NCBI GenBank assembly: GCA_013695255.1
Contig: JACDAV010000232.1
Coordinates: 1 to 5,466, forward strand
Direction: 5' to 3'
From: Chloroflexota bacterium
GTDB lineage: Bacteria > Chloroflexota > Limnocylindria > Limnocylindrales > CSP1-4
DNA length: 5,466 bases
A program made the translations under genes and the position numbers. The notes under the pieces were generated by a model that searched no databases, had not been told where the DNA came from, and saw only the letters and a list, made by a program, of their open reading frames with translations. The first letter of the stretch is position 1. Each line of letters opens with the position of its first letter. Positions 1 through 5,461 of the stretch are shown in pieces.

Positions 1-251
1 GTCAGCTCGCCCGACAGATCAGCGGCGGGGCTGCCGCCCGCGCTGGCGCCCGGGCTGCCGCCTGCGCTGGCGCCCGGGCTGCCCGATGCGTCCGCTCGAG
101 AGCCGGCGGGCGAGCCGGAGCCACGCCCGCCGCCGTCGTTCGTCCCACAGGCCGCGGCCAGCAGCGCGACGCTAGCCAGGATGGCCGCGATCCGTGTCGT
201 GGCTCCCGTCCGCCGCCGGTCTGCCGGACCAGCATGAATCTGCTCGTTCAT
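1..251 (-). CDS. Extracellular solute-binding lipoprotein, N-terminal part (probable sugar ABC transporter)
   Basis: This is the first 83 codons of a gene that continues past the left edge. What is seen: a charged N-region with three arginines (residues 12-14), a hydrophobic stretch (residues 21-34) and a lipobox-like LLAAAC ending at Cys35, the expected lipidation site. A flexible Gly/Ser/Ala/Pro linker follows (about 36-77), then DLSGEL, which resembles the first strand of family 1 sugar-binding proteins. Leu is at -4 rather than -3 of the lipobox, slightly atypical. The ATG overlaps the lacI stop as ATGA, and a perfect AGGAGG sits 7 bases upstream, so start and translational coupling are well supported. 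Inferred role: membrane-anchored receptor of an ABC importer whose permease genes should follow off-window. The substrate cannot be told, and a different lipoprotein class is possible because almost no mature domain is visible. Confidence 0.8.
   Translation of the reverse strand, partial: MNEQIHAGPADRRRTGATTRIAAILASVALLAAACGTNDGGGRGSGSPAGSRADASGSPGASAGGSPGASAGGSPAADLSGEL
31..78 (-). repeat. 24-bp tandem repeat, two copies, in the lipoprotein linker
   Basis: Two adjacent 24-base units (31-54 and 55-78) differ at one base. In frame they encode the linker octad GSPGASAG-type repeat twice, followed by a partial third copy (GSPAA). The unit is a multiple of three, so copy-number changes would keep the frame and alter only the length of the tether between lipid anchor and binding domain. 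Confidence 0.8.
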
Positions 252-1267
252 CGTCTCTCCTCCTGCTCGGGATGGGGGCCGCAGCTCGCCCGGACGACGA
301 GCGCGGTGGGAAGAAGCACGTGGCGGGGCTCGGTGCGCGTGCCCCGGATGCGTTCGGTCAGGAGCGCTGCCGCCGTCGCCCCGAGCTCGCGCAGCGGCTG
401 CCGCACGGTCGTCAGGCCCGGCCGGACGTGCTCGGCGAGCGCGATGTCGTCCCAGCCGGTGATGGCGATGTCCTCGGGCACCCTCAGGCCGCGTTCGCGC
501 GCCGCCCGCACCGCACCGATCGCGATCTCGTCATTGGCGGCGACGATGGCGTCCGCCGGCGGGCCGGAGTCGAGGAGCGCGGCGGCCGCCCGGTGGCCCT
601 CGGCCTCCCGGAAACCGCACGGCACGGGACGAGGCGGAACGCCCGTTCCGGCTGCACGCAGGGCGGCGCAAAAGCCGAGGTAGCGCTCCGAGACGTCGGG
701 CGACCCTTCCGGATCGCCGAGGAAGGCGAACGACCGATGACCGTGGTCGAGCAGATGCTCGGTGAGCGCTCGGGCGGACGCCTCGTTCTCGGCGCGCACG
801 GTGTCCGTGGCGGCGACGGGTGGCCGGGCGAGCATGACCACCGGGATGCCCGCCGCCTGCATCCGCTCGACCACGGCGTCATCCACGGTGCGACCCATCA
901 CGACGAGCCCGTCGACGCGATCCGCGAGCTCGAGCGCCTGCTCGTTCGAGCGAGCACGGCCGTGCGTGCCGAGGATGAAGACGCTCTGGCCGGCCTCGGA
1001 AGCGCGCTCCTCGTAACCGAGGATGACTTCCGAGTAGTACGGACCGGAGAGATCCGGAAAGACGATGCCGGTCGCATCGTGAGCCTGGCCGGCCAGCGCA
1101 CGCGCGGACCGGCTCGGCCGGTAGTCGAGCTCGTCGATCACCTGTCGCACACGCGCTCGCGTGGCCGGCGTGACCGCCCGGTGGCCCGCCTGCACCCGGG
1201 AGACCGTCGCGATCGACACGCCCGCCCGGCGAGCGACCTGGTAGATCGTGGGCGTCGTCCTCGCCAT
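248..1267 (-). CDS. LacI-family transcriptional regulator of a sugar-uptake operon
   Basis: Full-length (339 aa) LacI/GalR-type repressor. An N-terminal helix-turn-helix lies at about residues 7-26 (TIYQVARRAGVSIATVSRV); the recognition helix carries Ile19-Ala20, as in GalR/CcpA-like members. The hinge helix (RPSRSARALA, 50-59) contains the Leu58 that normally intercalates into the operator centre. The periplasmic-binding-protein-like effector domain fills 65-339 and includes the hallmarks AANDEIAIGA (243-252), GWDD (271-274) and the C-terminal LVVRAS (323-328). The usual VLNG after the HTH is VQAG here, a small departure. The ATG has GAGGG only 3 bases upstream, a tight spacing. Its 3' end contains the Shine-Dalgarno of the overlapping lipoprotein gene, so repressor and transporter are one transcript. 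A LacI-type operator just upstream points to autorepression relieved by an unknown sugar. Confidence 0.95.
   Translation of the reverse strand: MARTTPTIYQVARRAGVSIATVSRVQAGHRAVTPATRARVRQVIDELDYRPSRSARALAGQAHDATGIVFPDLSGPYYSEVILGYEERASEAGQSVFILGTHGRARSNEQALELADRVDGLVVMGRTVDDAVVERMQAAGIPVVMLARPPVAATDTVRAENEASARALTEHLLDHGHRSFAFLGDPEGSPDVSERYLGFCAALRAAGTGVPPRPVPCGFREAEGHRAAAALLDSGPPADAIVAANDEIAIGAVRAARERGLRVPEDIAITGWDDIALAEHVRPGLTTVRQPLRELGATAAALLTERIRGTRTEPRHVLLPTALVVRASCGPHPEQEERR
259..264 (-). promoter_or_regulatory. Shine-Dalgarno AGGAGG of the lipoprotein gene
   Basis: On the minus strand a full AGGAGG lies 7 bases before the lipoprotein ATG and inside the last codons of lacI (Glu-Glu-Arg-Arg-stop). 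It decides the start of the truncated gene and supports coupled translation across the ATGA junction. Confidence 0.85.
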
Positions 1268-1279
1268 GTACCCTCGTGT

Positions 1280-1293
1280 TGTAAGCGCTTACA
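1280..1293. promoter_or_regulatory. LacI-family operator, perfect 14-bp palindrome
   Basis: TGTAAGCGCTTACA reads identically on both strands and fits the general LacI/GalR-family operator form TGNAANCGNTTNCA, with the central CG that the hinge helices kink. It ends 12 bases before the lacI ATG, so binding there would block the promoter or early elongation. The inferred binder is the LacI protein encoded immediately downstream. Confidence 0.85.
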
Positions 1294-1334
1294 CGGCGCA
1301 TCCTACGAAGGGCCGGGAGCCACCAGACCTAACA

Positions 1335-1348
1335 TTCAAGCGCTTGCA
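1335..1348. promoter_or_regulatory. Second, imperfect LacI-type operator
   Basis: TTCAAGCGCTTGCA has a perfect 10-bp palindromic core (CAAGCGCTTG, 1337-1346) and one mismatched pair at the second and thirteenth positions. It shares the eight-base AAGCGCTT core with the promoter-proximal site. The two centres are 55 bp apart, so a second dimer, or looping by a tetramer, is possible. It lies in the lacI upstream region, where no -10/-35 pair could be placed with confidence. Confidence 0.65.
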
Positions 1349-1361
1349 CATTGCAGCCGCA

Positions 1362-1375
1362 TATCAGCGCTTGAG
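1362..1375. promoter_or_regulatory. Degenerate third LacI-type site
   Basis: Read on the minus strand, CTCAAGCGCTGATA keeps the AAGCGCT core but has poor outer positions: nine of fourteen match the perfect operator. Its centre is 27 bp from that of the middle site. It may be a weak auxiliary site or a chance resemblance. Confidence 0.3.
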
Positions 1376-1411
1376 ACGAGGGACGAAGCCCAGGGCCCCA
1401 AGGTCACGGAG

Positions 1412-2158
1412 TCAGCTCGATCGTCGCGGGGACGTGGCGACGAGTCTCCGGGCGAGGTCCAGCTCCGCGATCGGTCCAGCGTGACCGGTCAACCGGGTCG
1501 TCACGGCTCGGTACACCAGCGCGCGGAGCAGGTACTGAGGGTCGACGACATGCGCGAGCTCGGCCGGCGCCCCTTCCCAGCTGAGCGCATCGGCGACGAC
1601 GATCGCGGACGCGAACTCGGTCGGCCGCCAGTACGGCGCGAAGTCGATGATGGCGGGCGGCAGTTCGTGGTGGAAGAGCACGTTGCCGGTGAGGTCGCCG
1701 TGGATGAGCTGACTCGGCGCGTCGACTGGCTCGAGCGCCGAGAGCACGTCGTCCAGCTCGGGAAATGGCGCTTCGTTCCAAGCCACGCGGTCGCCGACAG
1801 CCCATGGATCGACGCGGGCATCGAGGATCGCGTGCGGCTTCCGCGCGTTGGCCAGGGCGACATGGAACCGCTCGCCGACGCCGATGATCTCCCGCCACCG
1901 CTGCGGCCGGTGCTCCCCGACGACGTATTCGGAAGCCGCCCACCCGTCGACCGCATCTGGAAGTGGCCGCGCCACGCGGAAGGCGTCCTGCTCGATCGAC
2001 GAAATCACCTCGGCCTGCCAGGCGAGCTCACTGGCGGAGCAGTCCAGTGGCTTGATGACGAGCGAGCCGACTCGCCAGGAGCGTCCCGTTCCGCCCGGGA
2101 GCAGCTCGGGCGAACCCTCCGCTCCGAAGGCAGCGAGGACGTGCCGAGGCGGCCTCAT
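1412..2158 (-). CDS. Aminoglycoside phosphotransferase-fold protein, TIGR02569-like, substrate unknown
   Basis: A 248-aa protein with the kinase-like fold of APH/choline kinases. Visible motifs: a short Gly-rich segment (PGGTGRSWRVG, 21-31), a candidate ATP-anchoring Lys36 in LVIKPLD, a downstream acidic residue (Glu44 or Glu50) that could pair with it, the catalytic loop HGDLTGNVLF (153-162, Asp155 as presumed base, Asn159 as metal ligand), and IDFAPYWRP (171-179), where Asp172 takes the place of the DFG aspartate. The PYWRP tail after the metal-binding Asp recalls the uncharacterised actinobacterial family TIGR02569 as I remember it, rather than true resistance enzymes. The chosen ATG has AGAGG only 2 bases upstream; no better in-frame start is obvious nearby. 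It points away from the PRC-barrel gene and is 144 bases upstream of lacI on the same strand. I would not predict antibiotic resistance from this. Confidence 0.75.
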   Translation of the reverse strand: MRPPRHVLAAFGAEGSPELLPGGTGRSWRVGSLVIKPLDCSASELAWQAEVISSIEQDAFRVARPLPDAVDGWAASEYVVGEHRPQRWREIIGVGERFHVALANARKPHAILDARVDPWAVGDRVAWNEAPFPELDDVLSALEPVDAPSQLIHGDLTGNVLFHHELPPAIIDFAPYWRPTEFASAIVVADALSWEGAPAELAHVVDPQYLLRALVYRAVTTRLTGHAGPIAELDLARRLVATSPRRSS

Positions 2159-2173
2159 CGCCTCTCAGGTTAG

Positions 2174-2185
2174 CGTTGCACAACG
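2174..2185. repeat. Short inverted repeat CGTTG-CA-CAACG in a divergent spacer
   Basis: Five-base arms flank a two-base centre, 15 bases upstream of the phosphotransferase-like gene, in the 178-base spacer it shares with the PRC-barrel gene (2159-2336). It could be a regulator site, but the arms are short and there is no second copy. No convincing promoter elements were found for either gene in the spacer. Confidence 0.25.
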
Positions 2186-2336
2186 TCCGAATCGCACGAC
2201 TGGTCATACTGATCTCGGCACCGGTCCGCCTCGATCCGATGGTTCACCAAACAGGTCTGGAAGCCGGGGCTCCGCAGGACGCGTGACGCCCTTTCGTTCC
2301 GCGGGCAGCGGTCAGCGAACAGAAGCAGGAGTCCTG

Positions 2337-2840
2337 ATGGACGCAGCAAGACTGAACGGCATGACGATCGTGTCGGTGGCGGAGGCTGCTCGCCTTGGGC
2401 CGATCACCGATGTCGTGTTCGACTCGGAGCCATTTCGGGTGGCGGCCCTGCAGGTCCGCGGCGAGGGCACCAACTTCGTCATCCCGTTCGATCAGGTGCG
2501 CAACCTCGGCGCTGACGCCGTGACCGTCGAAAGCAGCCAGGTGACGCAGATGGCAAGCGCCGGTGGCACCTTCGACGGCTTGCCGCGCCTCAGCCAGCTC
2601 CTCAAGCTCAAGGTCGTCGATGACGGGGGCACGCTGATCGGCCTTCTCCAGTCGATCGACCTCGATCCGGCGACCGGGCGCGTCCAGCGGCTCGTCGCTC
2701 ACCGGGGTGGCGTCCTGGGTGTCGGCGGTGTCAGCACCACGATCGCGGTGGAAGCGGTCCGCAGCATCGGCGCCGATCTTCTGACGGTCGCGGTCAACGC
2801 CTCTTCGCCGAAGGATCGGGACACAGCCAAGACGACCTGA
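2337..2840 (+). CDS. Protein with two PRC-barrel domains
   Basis: A 167-aa soluble protein with no signal peptide or membrane segment. Two homologous halves are visible. Residues 5-66 start with the beta-strand pattern GMTIVSVAEAARLGPITDVVFD and end in LGADAVTV. Residues 84-153 start LSQLLKLKVVDDGGTLIGLLQSIDLD and end in IGADLLTVAV. The repeated ends (GAD then a hydrophobic strand) and the G-x-hydrophobic-x-D turn are typical of PRC-barrel beta folds, also used by RimM and photosynthetic reaction-centre H subunits. A short polar tail follows. The ATG is chosen because AGGAG lies 5 bases upstream; the frame stays open far upstream only because of GC bias. The precise role is unknown: such proteins usually mediate protein or RNA contacts, sometimes under stress. 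The ZIP-like transporter follows 125 bases downstream on the same strand. Confidence 0.85.
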   Translation: MDAARLNGMTIVSVAEAARLGPITDVVFDSEPFRVAALQVRGEGTNFVIPFDQVRNLGADAVTVESSQVTQMASAGGTFDGLPRLSQLLKLKVVDDGGTLIGLLQSIDLDPATGRVQRLVAHRGGVLGVGGVSTTIAVEAVRSIGADLLTVAVNASSPKDRDTAKTT

Positions 2841-2965
2841 CACCGGCGCCAGGCGTCACGATCCCAGGCGCGGTACGGCGGCCGGCTCAGCGCGTCGAGG
2901 TGGCGCTGGTCGAGCTGGCGCTGCCACTCGCGCTATCGTGGCTTCGTCTGACGGGAAGGGGGCGG

Positions 2966-3748
2966 ATGCTCCAAGCGGCGTTGTACGGCGTTCTGGCCAG
3001 CTCGGGCCTGCTGATCGGAGCAGTGATCGGCCTGCTCGTCGAGCCACCGCGGCGGATCGTGGCCGGCATCATGGCCTTTGGCTGCGGCGTGCTCGTGTCG
3101 GCGCTCACCTTCGAGCTCACGGCGGAGGCCTTCGAGACCGGCGCGGAGTCCTACGTGGTCGGCGGGTTCCTGAGCGGCGCGGTCATCTACGTCGTCACCG
3201 CCTCCATCCTGAACCGCATGGCCGCACGATCGCCGAAGCGTGAGGGCCGGCTCGCCCGCGACGTGCGGCCGGACGCGGCTCGCCAACCGGAAACAAAGCG
3301 AGCCGCTGCGATCAGTGGCACGGCGCTGCTGATCGGCGCAATCCTCGACGGCATTCCTGAGAACGCCGCGATCGGGATCAGCCTGCACGCCGAGGGGCAG
3401 AAGCTGGGCGCCGTATTGTTGGCGGCCGTCTTCATGGCCAACCTGCCGGAGAGCATCAGCAGCTCGGTCGGGATGCGACAGGAGGGCCGATCGCGCCGAT
3501 ACGTGATGGGCGTCTGGACGGTGGCCGCGGCGGTTACCAGCGGGGCGGCGGTGGCGGGCTACAGCCTTCTCGGCGGGCTCTCGGCCAACATGGTCGGTGC
3601 CATCCTGGCATTGGCTGCCGGAGGCATCCTTGCCATGCTCGCCGACACCATGATGCCGGAGGCGTTCGAGAACGGCGGGCCGTTCGTGGCGCTGGCGACC
3701 GCCGTCGGGTTCGTGGCTGCCGTGCTGCTCTCGCGCCTGGGAGCCTGA
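2966..3748 (+). CDS. ZIP-family (divergent) metal transporter, inner membrane
   Basis: A 260-aa protein with about eight membrane segments (roughly 5-25, 31-50, 64-84, 116-140, 147-170, 182-203, 205-228, 238-257) and a basic, hydrophilic loop at 85-115 between TM3 and TM4, as in ZIP proteins. The TM4 motif is DGIPENAAIG (128-137) and the TM5 motif is NLPES (159-163), matching the HNFPEG and HEIPEG positions of ZupT but without the histidines; both P-E pairs remain. MLADTMMPEAFENGG near TM7 also looks like a subfamily signature. Likely role: metal-ion transport, ion unknown. The start at 2966 is preferred because GGAAGG lies 6 bases upstream and TM1 begins at once; the frame also offers a GTG at 2900 that would add 22 residues. 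It converges on the dehydrogenase gene, with stops two bases apart. Confidence 0.85.
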   Translation: MLQAALYGVLASSGLLIGAVIGLLVEPPRRIVAGIMAFGCGVLVSALTFELTAEAFETGAESYVVGGFLSGAVIYVVTASILNRMAARSPKREGRLARDVRPDAARQPETKRAAAISGTALLIGAILDGIPENAAIGISLHAEGQKLGAVLLAAVFMANLPESISSSVGMRQEGRSRRYVMGVWTVAAAVTSGAAVAGYSLLGGLSANMVGAILALAAGGILAMLADTMMPEAFENGGPFVALATAVGFVAAVLLSRLGA

Positions 3749-3750
3749 GG

Positions 3751-4779
3751 TCAGCCGAGGTCAGGCGAGGCTGGGCGGACGAGCGTCTTGAGCTCGGTCG
3801 GCGTCTTGGCCCGTCCCAGGATCCGGGCAACGTCCTCCAGCACGGCGATCTGCGTGATCAGCGGCCGGACCGCGATCCGGCCAGCGGCGAGCAGGTCGCG
3901 TGCCTGCTGGAACGTGGAGTTGATCGCCATGGAGCCCAGGATCTGCCAGTCCTGGCGGTAGACGTCGAACGGGCTGATCGTGACCTGCACCGTAGGTGAC
4001 GCGACGCCGAAGAACATGATCCGCGCGTTCGGCGCCGCGTAGGCGAACATTCCCTGGATGACCGTCGTGACCCCAGTGCAGTCGACCACGACGTCGAACT
4101 TTCGGCCGCGGCTTCGTTCATCCAGCCGCCCGGCCAGGTCGTCGCCCGCCACGTACGTCGCCCGGGCGCCCAGCTGGCGGACGACCCGAAGCTTCTCCTC
4201 GGTGACGTCCACGACCACGATGTCCGCAGCGGGGCTCCAGCTCAGCATCTGGGCGAGGAGCGCCCCGATCGGTCCGGCGCCGAAGATCAGGACGCGGTCG
4301 GACGGCATGACCCGCAGCCGCTCGACGCCCCAGACCACGCAGGCAAGCGGCTCGGTGAACGCCGCCTCCTCGAGCGTCTCATGGTCCTCGACCCGGTACA
4401 GGTTCTTGATCGGGACGAGGACGAACTCCGCCAGCGCCCCGTCCCTCGTGTCGCCCAGCGCTCCCCAGCTGTCACAGTGGTTCGCCTGGCGCCGACGGCA
4501 GTGGTAGCAGCGGTCGCAGGTGAGGGTCGGGTCCACGGTCACGCGGTCGCCGCCGCGCCACTCGCCCGAGCCGGGGCCAAGCGACGCGATGGTGCCGCTG
4601 AATTCGTGGCCGTTGACGAGGGGGTAGGCCGACATGAAGTCGCCCTTGAAGATGTGGTAATCGGTCCCGCAGATGCCGACGAATCCGACCCTGACCAGGG
4701 CCTCGCCCGGGCCGGGGTCCGGGACCGGCGGATCTCGCACCTCGCCCTCGTTCGGGCCCGTGATCGTGAAGGCGCGCAC
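3751..4779 (-). CDS. Zinc-dependent alcohol/polyol dehydrogenase (MDR superfamily), NAD type
   Basis: A complete 342-aa medium-chain dehydrogenase. The catalytic zinc ligands are visible: Cys37 in GICGTD, His58-Glu59 in NGHEF, and Glu143 in TEPLAC. The structural-zinc lobe has four cysteines (88, 91, 94, 102). The Rossmann fold carries GAGPIG (167-172), and the strand ending VVVD (Asp191) predicts NAD(H) rather than NADP(H). The overall pattern (GDF, HEFSG, TEPLACVVWGVE) resembles the sorbitol, threonine and galactitol-phosphate dehydrogenase group; the substrate is a polyol or secondary alcohol but cannot be fixed. The start is GTG with GAGG 5 bases upstream. It lies 77 bases downstream of the mazF stop on the same strand and could be read through from the toxin-antitoxin promoter. 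It may serve carbohydrate oxidation, but no sugar gene adjoins it here. Confidence 0.93.
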   Translation of the reverse strand: MRAFTITGPNEGEVRDPPVPDPGPGEALVRVGFVGICGTDYHIFKGDFMSAYPLVNGHEFSGTIASLGPGSGEWRGGDRVTVDPTLTCDRCYHCRRRQANHCDSWGALGDTRDGALAEFVLVPIKNLYRVEDHETLEEAAFTEPLACVVWGVERLRVMPSDRVLIFGAGPIGALLAQMLSWSPAADIVVVDVTEEKLRVVRQLGARATYVAGDDLAGRLDERSRGRKFDVVVDCTGVTTVIQGMFAYAAPNARIMFFGVASPTVQVTISPFDVYRQDWQILGSMAINSTFQQARDLLAAGRIAVRPLITQIAVLEDVARILGRAKTPTELKTLVRPASPDLG

Positions 4780-4856
4780 GTCAGCCTCGCGGTGCGCCGG
4801 TCGGCGACTCGGCCGTGGTCATGGCGGCCTGACCCGACGATGACGACAGCCGCAGG

Positions 4857-5204
4857 TCACAGGCCCAGATGCAGGCGCAGGGCATCGGCGACCTCCAGCA
4901 TGATCGCGTTGGGGACGACGCCCAGCCGTTCACCTACCCGCTCCACGGCGATGGACCGAACCTGCTCAGCCTGGGCCTTGGAGTCCCGGGCGAGCCCCGT
5001 CACGGCGGCTGGAAGCAGGACCTGGAATGGGTAGACGCGGTCGATGTTCGATGTCACGGGAACCACCGTGAGCACGCCGCGACCCAGGCGCGCGGCTGTC
5101 GCGTTGGCCGCATCGTTACTGACGATGATCGCCGGCCGGCGCTTGTTCGCCTCCGACCCGCGGCCGGGATCGAGATCGACGGCATGGATGTCGCCGCGCC
5201 GCAT
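4857..5204 (-). CDS. mazF: MazF/PemK-family endoribonuclease toxin
   Basis: A 115-aa toxin of the usual MazF length; it cleaves RNA, generally at short specific sequences, and stops translation when the antitoxin is lost. Visible family motifs: RRGDIHAVDLDPGRGSE (2-18), RRPAIIVSN (22-30) with Arg23 aligning with the catalytic Arg25 of Bacillus MazF, VPVTSN (48-53) with Thr51 at the position of catalytic Thr48, and QVRSIAVERVGERLGVVP (81-98). All expected catalytic residues are present, so it looks intact. The ATG at 5204 is preferred (the usual M-R-R-G-D beginning, TGATG overlap with the antitoxin stop); a GTG immediately before it (5207) would add one residue. No good Shine-Dalgarno is seen, which fits translational coupling to the antitoxin. 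The RNA cleavage site cannot be predicted. Confidence 0.93.
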   Translation of the reverse strand: MRRGDIHAVDLDPGRGSEANKRRPAIIVSNDAANATAARLGRGVLTVVPVTSNIDRVYPFQVLLPAAVTGLARDSKAQAEQVRSIAVERVGERLGVVPNAIMLEVADALRLHLGL

Positions 5205-5425
5205 CACGAACCGAGTCCGTCGCCGGTTGTCGACTCCCAGGCGTCGGCCTCACCCTCAGCCGCCCATTCGCCCCACGCCGCTTCGTAGGTGCCGCCGAGC
5301 TCTGCCGTACGCAGGAGCCGAACGGCTCGTTGGAGGGCGGCCGATCGTGATCCGAGGCCCTGCTCCCTGGCGTACTCGTCAAGGAACTGGACGTCGTCGC
5401 CAAGAAGGCTCACACTCACCTTCAT
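5204..5425 (-). CDS. Ribbon-helix-helix antitoxin, MazE-like
   Basis: A 73-aa partner of the adjacent MazF. The N-terminal half is a CopG/RHH DNA-binding domain: a beta strand (KVSVSL, 2-7), helix A (DDVQFLDEYAREQG, 10-23) and helix B (SRSAALQRAVRLLR, 26-39), which dimerise and bind operator DNA through the paired strands. The C-terminal half (45-73) is acidic and Trp-rich (AAWGEWAAEGEADAW, 49-63) and is inferred to wrap the toxin and block its active site. This type differs from the AbrB-like MazE of E. coli and resembles the RHH antitoxins that accompany MazF in actinobacteria. The ATG at 5425 has no Shine-Dalgarno, but a -10 box lies 6 bases upstream, suggesting a leaderless mRNA. The antitoxin-first order with an overlapping toxin is the standard TA arrangement. 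Confidence 0.88.
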   Translation of the reverse strand: MKVSVSLLGDDVQFLDEYAREQGLGSRSAALQRAVRLLRTAELGGTYEAAWGEWAAEGEADAWESTTGDGLGS

Positions 5426-5431
5426 ACCGGA

Positions 5432-5461
5432 ATACTACCAATGGTAGGCATCAGGTAGCAA
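5432..5461 (-). promoter_or_regulatory. Toxin-antitoxin promoter, leaderless architecture
   Basis: On the minus strand, TTGCTA (5461-5456, four of six to the -35 consensus) and TAGTAT (5437-5432, four of six to the -10 consensus) are separated by 18 bases. The -10 box ends 6 bases before the antitoxin ATG, so transcription would begin at or within a base or two of the start codon. No ribosome-binding site fits in the gap. Confidence 0.65.
5435..5447. promoter_or_regulatory. Inverted-repeat operator over the TA -10 box
   Basis: CTACCA and TGGTAG form a perfect 6-base inverted repeat around a single A. The repeat overlaps half of the proposed -10 box and part of the spacer. A further GGTAG (5454-5458) repeats the right half 11 bp away, about one helical turn, as expected for cooperative RHH dimers. 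It is the probable autorepression site for the antitoxin or antitoxin-toxin complex. Confidence 0.7.

Noticed and set aside
2..235. A 77-codon minus-strand frame beginning at 235
   Set aside because: It is out of frame with the coupled lipoprotein start at 251, which has a perfect SD, signal peptide and lipobox; this frame gives only Ala/Arg/Pro low complexity.
1412..2158. Call as an aminoglycoside resistance gene
   Set aside because: Only the general kinase motifs are present; length and the PYWRP region do not match known resistance enzymes.
194..2173. A 659-codon open frame on the plus strand antisense to lacI and the phosphotransferase-like gene
   Set aside because: It is rich in Arg/Gly/Asp with no domain sense, crosses the operator region, and mirrors two well-supported minus-strand genes; it is an effect of third-position GC bias.
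2176..2210. Candidate promoter for the PRC-barrel gene (TTGCAC and CATACT)
   Set aside because: The spacing is 23 bases, outside the usual range, and no better partner boxes were found.
1848..2336. N-terminal extension of the PRC-barrel gene in the same open frame
   Set aside because: It runs antisense through the phosphotransferase-like gene and lacks any domain; the ATG at 2337 has a well-placed AGGAG.
2896..2930. Possible stem (CGAGGTGGC with GCCACTCG) before the ZIP-like gene, considered as a leader element or terminator
   Set aside because: The arms need a bulge, the loop is long, and there is no T-tract; stems like this are common by chance at this GC.
2900..2965. Upstream GTG start for the ZIP-like transporter, adding 22 residues
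   Set aside because: No good SD is seen there, whereas the ATG at 2966 has a purine-rich SD at 6 bases and begins TM1 directly. The longer form cannot be fully excluded.
4811..4829. Inverted repeat GGCCG/CGGCC with a 9-base loop between mazF and the dehydrogenase, considered as a terminator
   Set aside because: The stem is only five pairs and no T-run follows on either strand.
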